This document shows, piece by piece, positions 6,059 to 6,194 of a stretch of DNA of 6,194 bases; the stretch's first letter is position 1, and each line of letters starts with the position of its first letter. The stretch is from an uncultured Lachnospiraceae bacterium (GTDB lineage Bacteria > Bacillota > Clostridia > Lachnospirales > Lachnospiraceae): contig CACZOG010000052.1 in NCBI GenBank assembly GCA_902782715.1, positions 1 to 6,194 on the forward strand, given 5' to 3'. Made by a program: the position numbers and the translations under genes. The notes under the pieces are model-generated. The model had not been told where the DNA came from and did no database searches. It saw nothing but the letters and a program-made list of their open reading frames with translations.

Positions 6059-6194
6059 CTAGTTTGTGATAACAAGTTCTGTTTCCTTGTCGAATACGTG
6101 GATCTTCTCTACGTCAAGAGCGAACTTGATTGTATCGCCGGGTCTTGCTGTAGTTCTGGGATCTACTCTTGCTGTCATAGGGAACATCTCAAGA
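6059..6194 (-). CDS. ABC transporter ATP-binding protein, MsmX/UgpC type (C-terminal fragment; 5' part outside window)
   Basis: Only the last 44 codons are present, ending at TAG (6061-6059). The fragment has the C-terminal TOBE-like fold of sugar-importer ATPases: RVDPRTTARPGDTIKFALD, then VEKIHVFDKETE and a short tail. The 'Arg-Pro-Gly-Asp' turn and the closing 'K-I-H-hydrophobic-F-D-x-x-T' strand are hallmarks of the MalK/MsmX/UgpC group, which energises uptake of oligosaccharides or glycerol phosphate from the cytoplasmic face. In Firmicutes one such ATPase often serves several permeases, which fits the strong terminator directly after it. The Walker motifs are outside the window, so the exact subfamily and substrate cannot be fixed. 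Confidence 0.85.
   Translation of the reverse strand, partial: LEMFPMTARVDPRTTARPGDTIKFALDVEKIHVFDKETELVITN

Overview
The window looks like chromosomal DNA of a low-to-moderate G+C Firmicute, most likely a Clostridia member of the Lachnospiraceae type (Butyrivibrio/Roseburia-like). This rests on strong AGGAGG-type ribosome binding sites, AT-rich spacers, a tight ddl-murF pair, an XRE regulator with a two-helix membrane tail, and an MsmX/UgpC-type sugar ABC ATPase. The taxonomic call is inference from gene style, not a measured match. All five genes lie on the minus strand, so transcription runs from high to low coordinates.

Reading in the direction of transcription: (1) 6194-6059 is the last 44 codons of an ABC transporter ATPase, closed by a strong, near-perfect intrinsic terminator (6038-6009). 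(2) A promoter with a consensus TTGACA -35 box and a small inverted repeat in its spacer drives a probable two-gene operon. The first gene is a 161-residue XRE-type DNA-binding protein with a C-terminal membrane hairpin (5906-5421). After 20 nt comes a 762-residue aconitase-superfamily enzyme (5400-3112) that resembles the uncharacterised E. coli hydratase YbhJ rather than a housekeeping aconitase. (3) A 658-bp gene-free, very AT-rich spacer (3111-2454) holds an 81-nt imperfect palindrome, a series of stem-loops, and a pair of GGTGTC/GACACC palindromes of REP-like appearance. (4) A TATAAT promoter starts the peptidoglycan unit: ddl (D-Ala-D-Ala ligase, 2435-1392), 36 nt, then murF (1355 to beyond the window start). 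Ddl makes the dipeptide that MurF adds to UDP-MurNAc-tripeptide, so the two genes encode consecutive steps.

The least understood parts are the hairpin-rich spacer, which may be a structured RNA locus or mobile-element debris, and the regulator/YbhJ-like hydratase operon, whose substrate and signal are unknown. No CRISPR array, tRNA, rRNA, intact insertion sequence or phage gene was seen.
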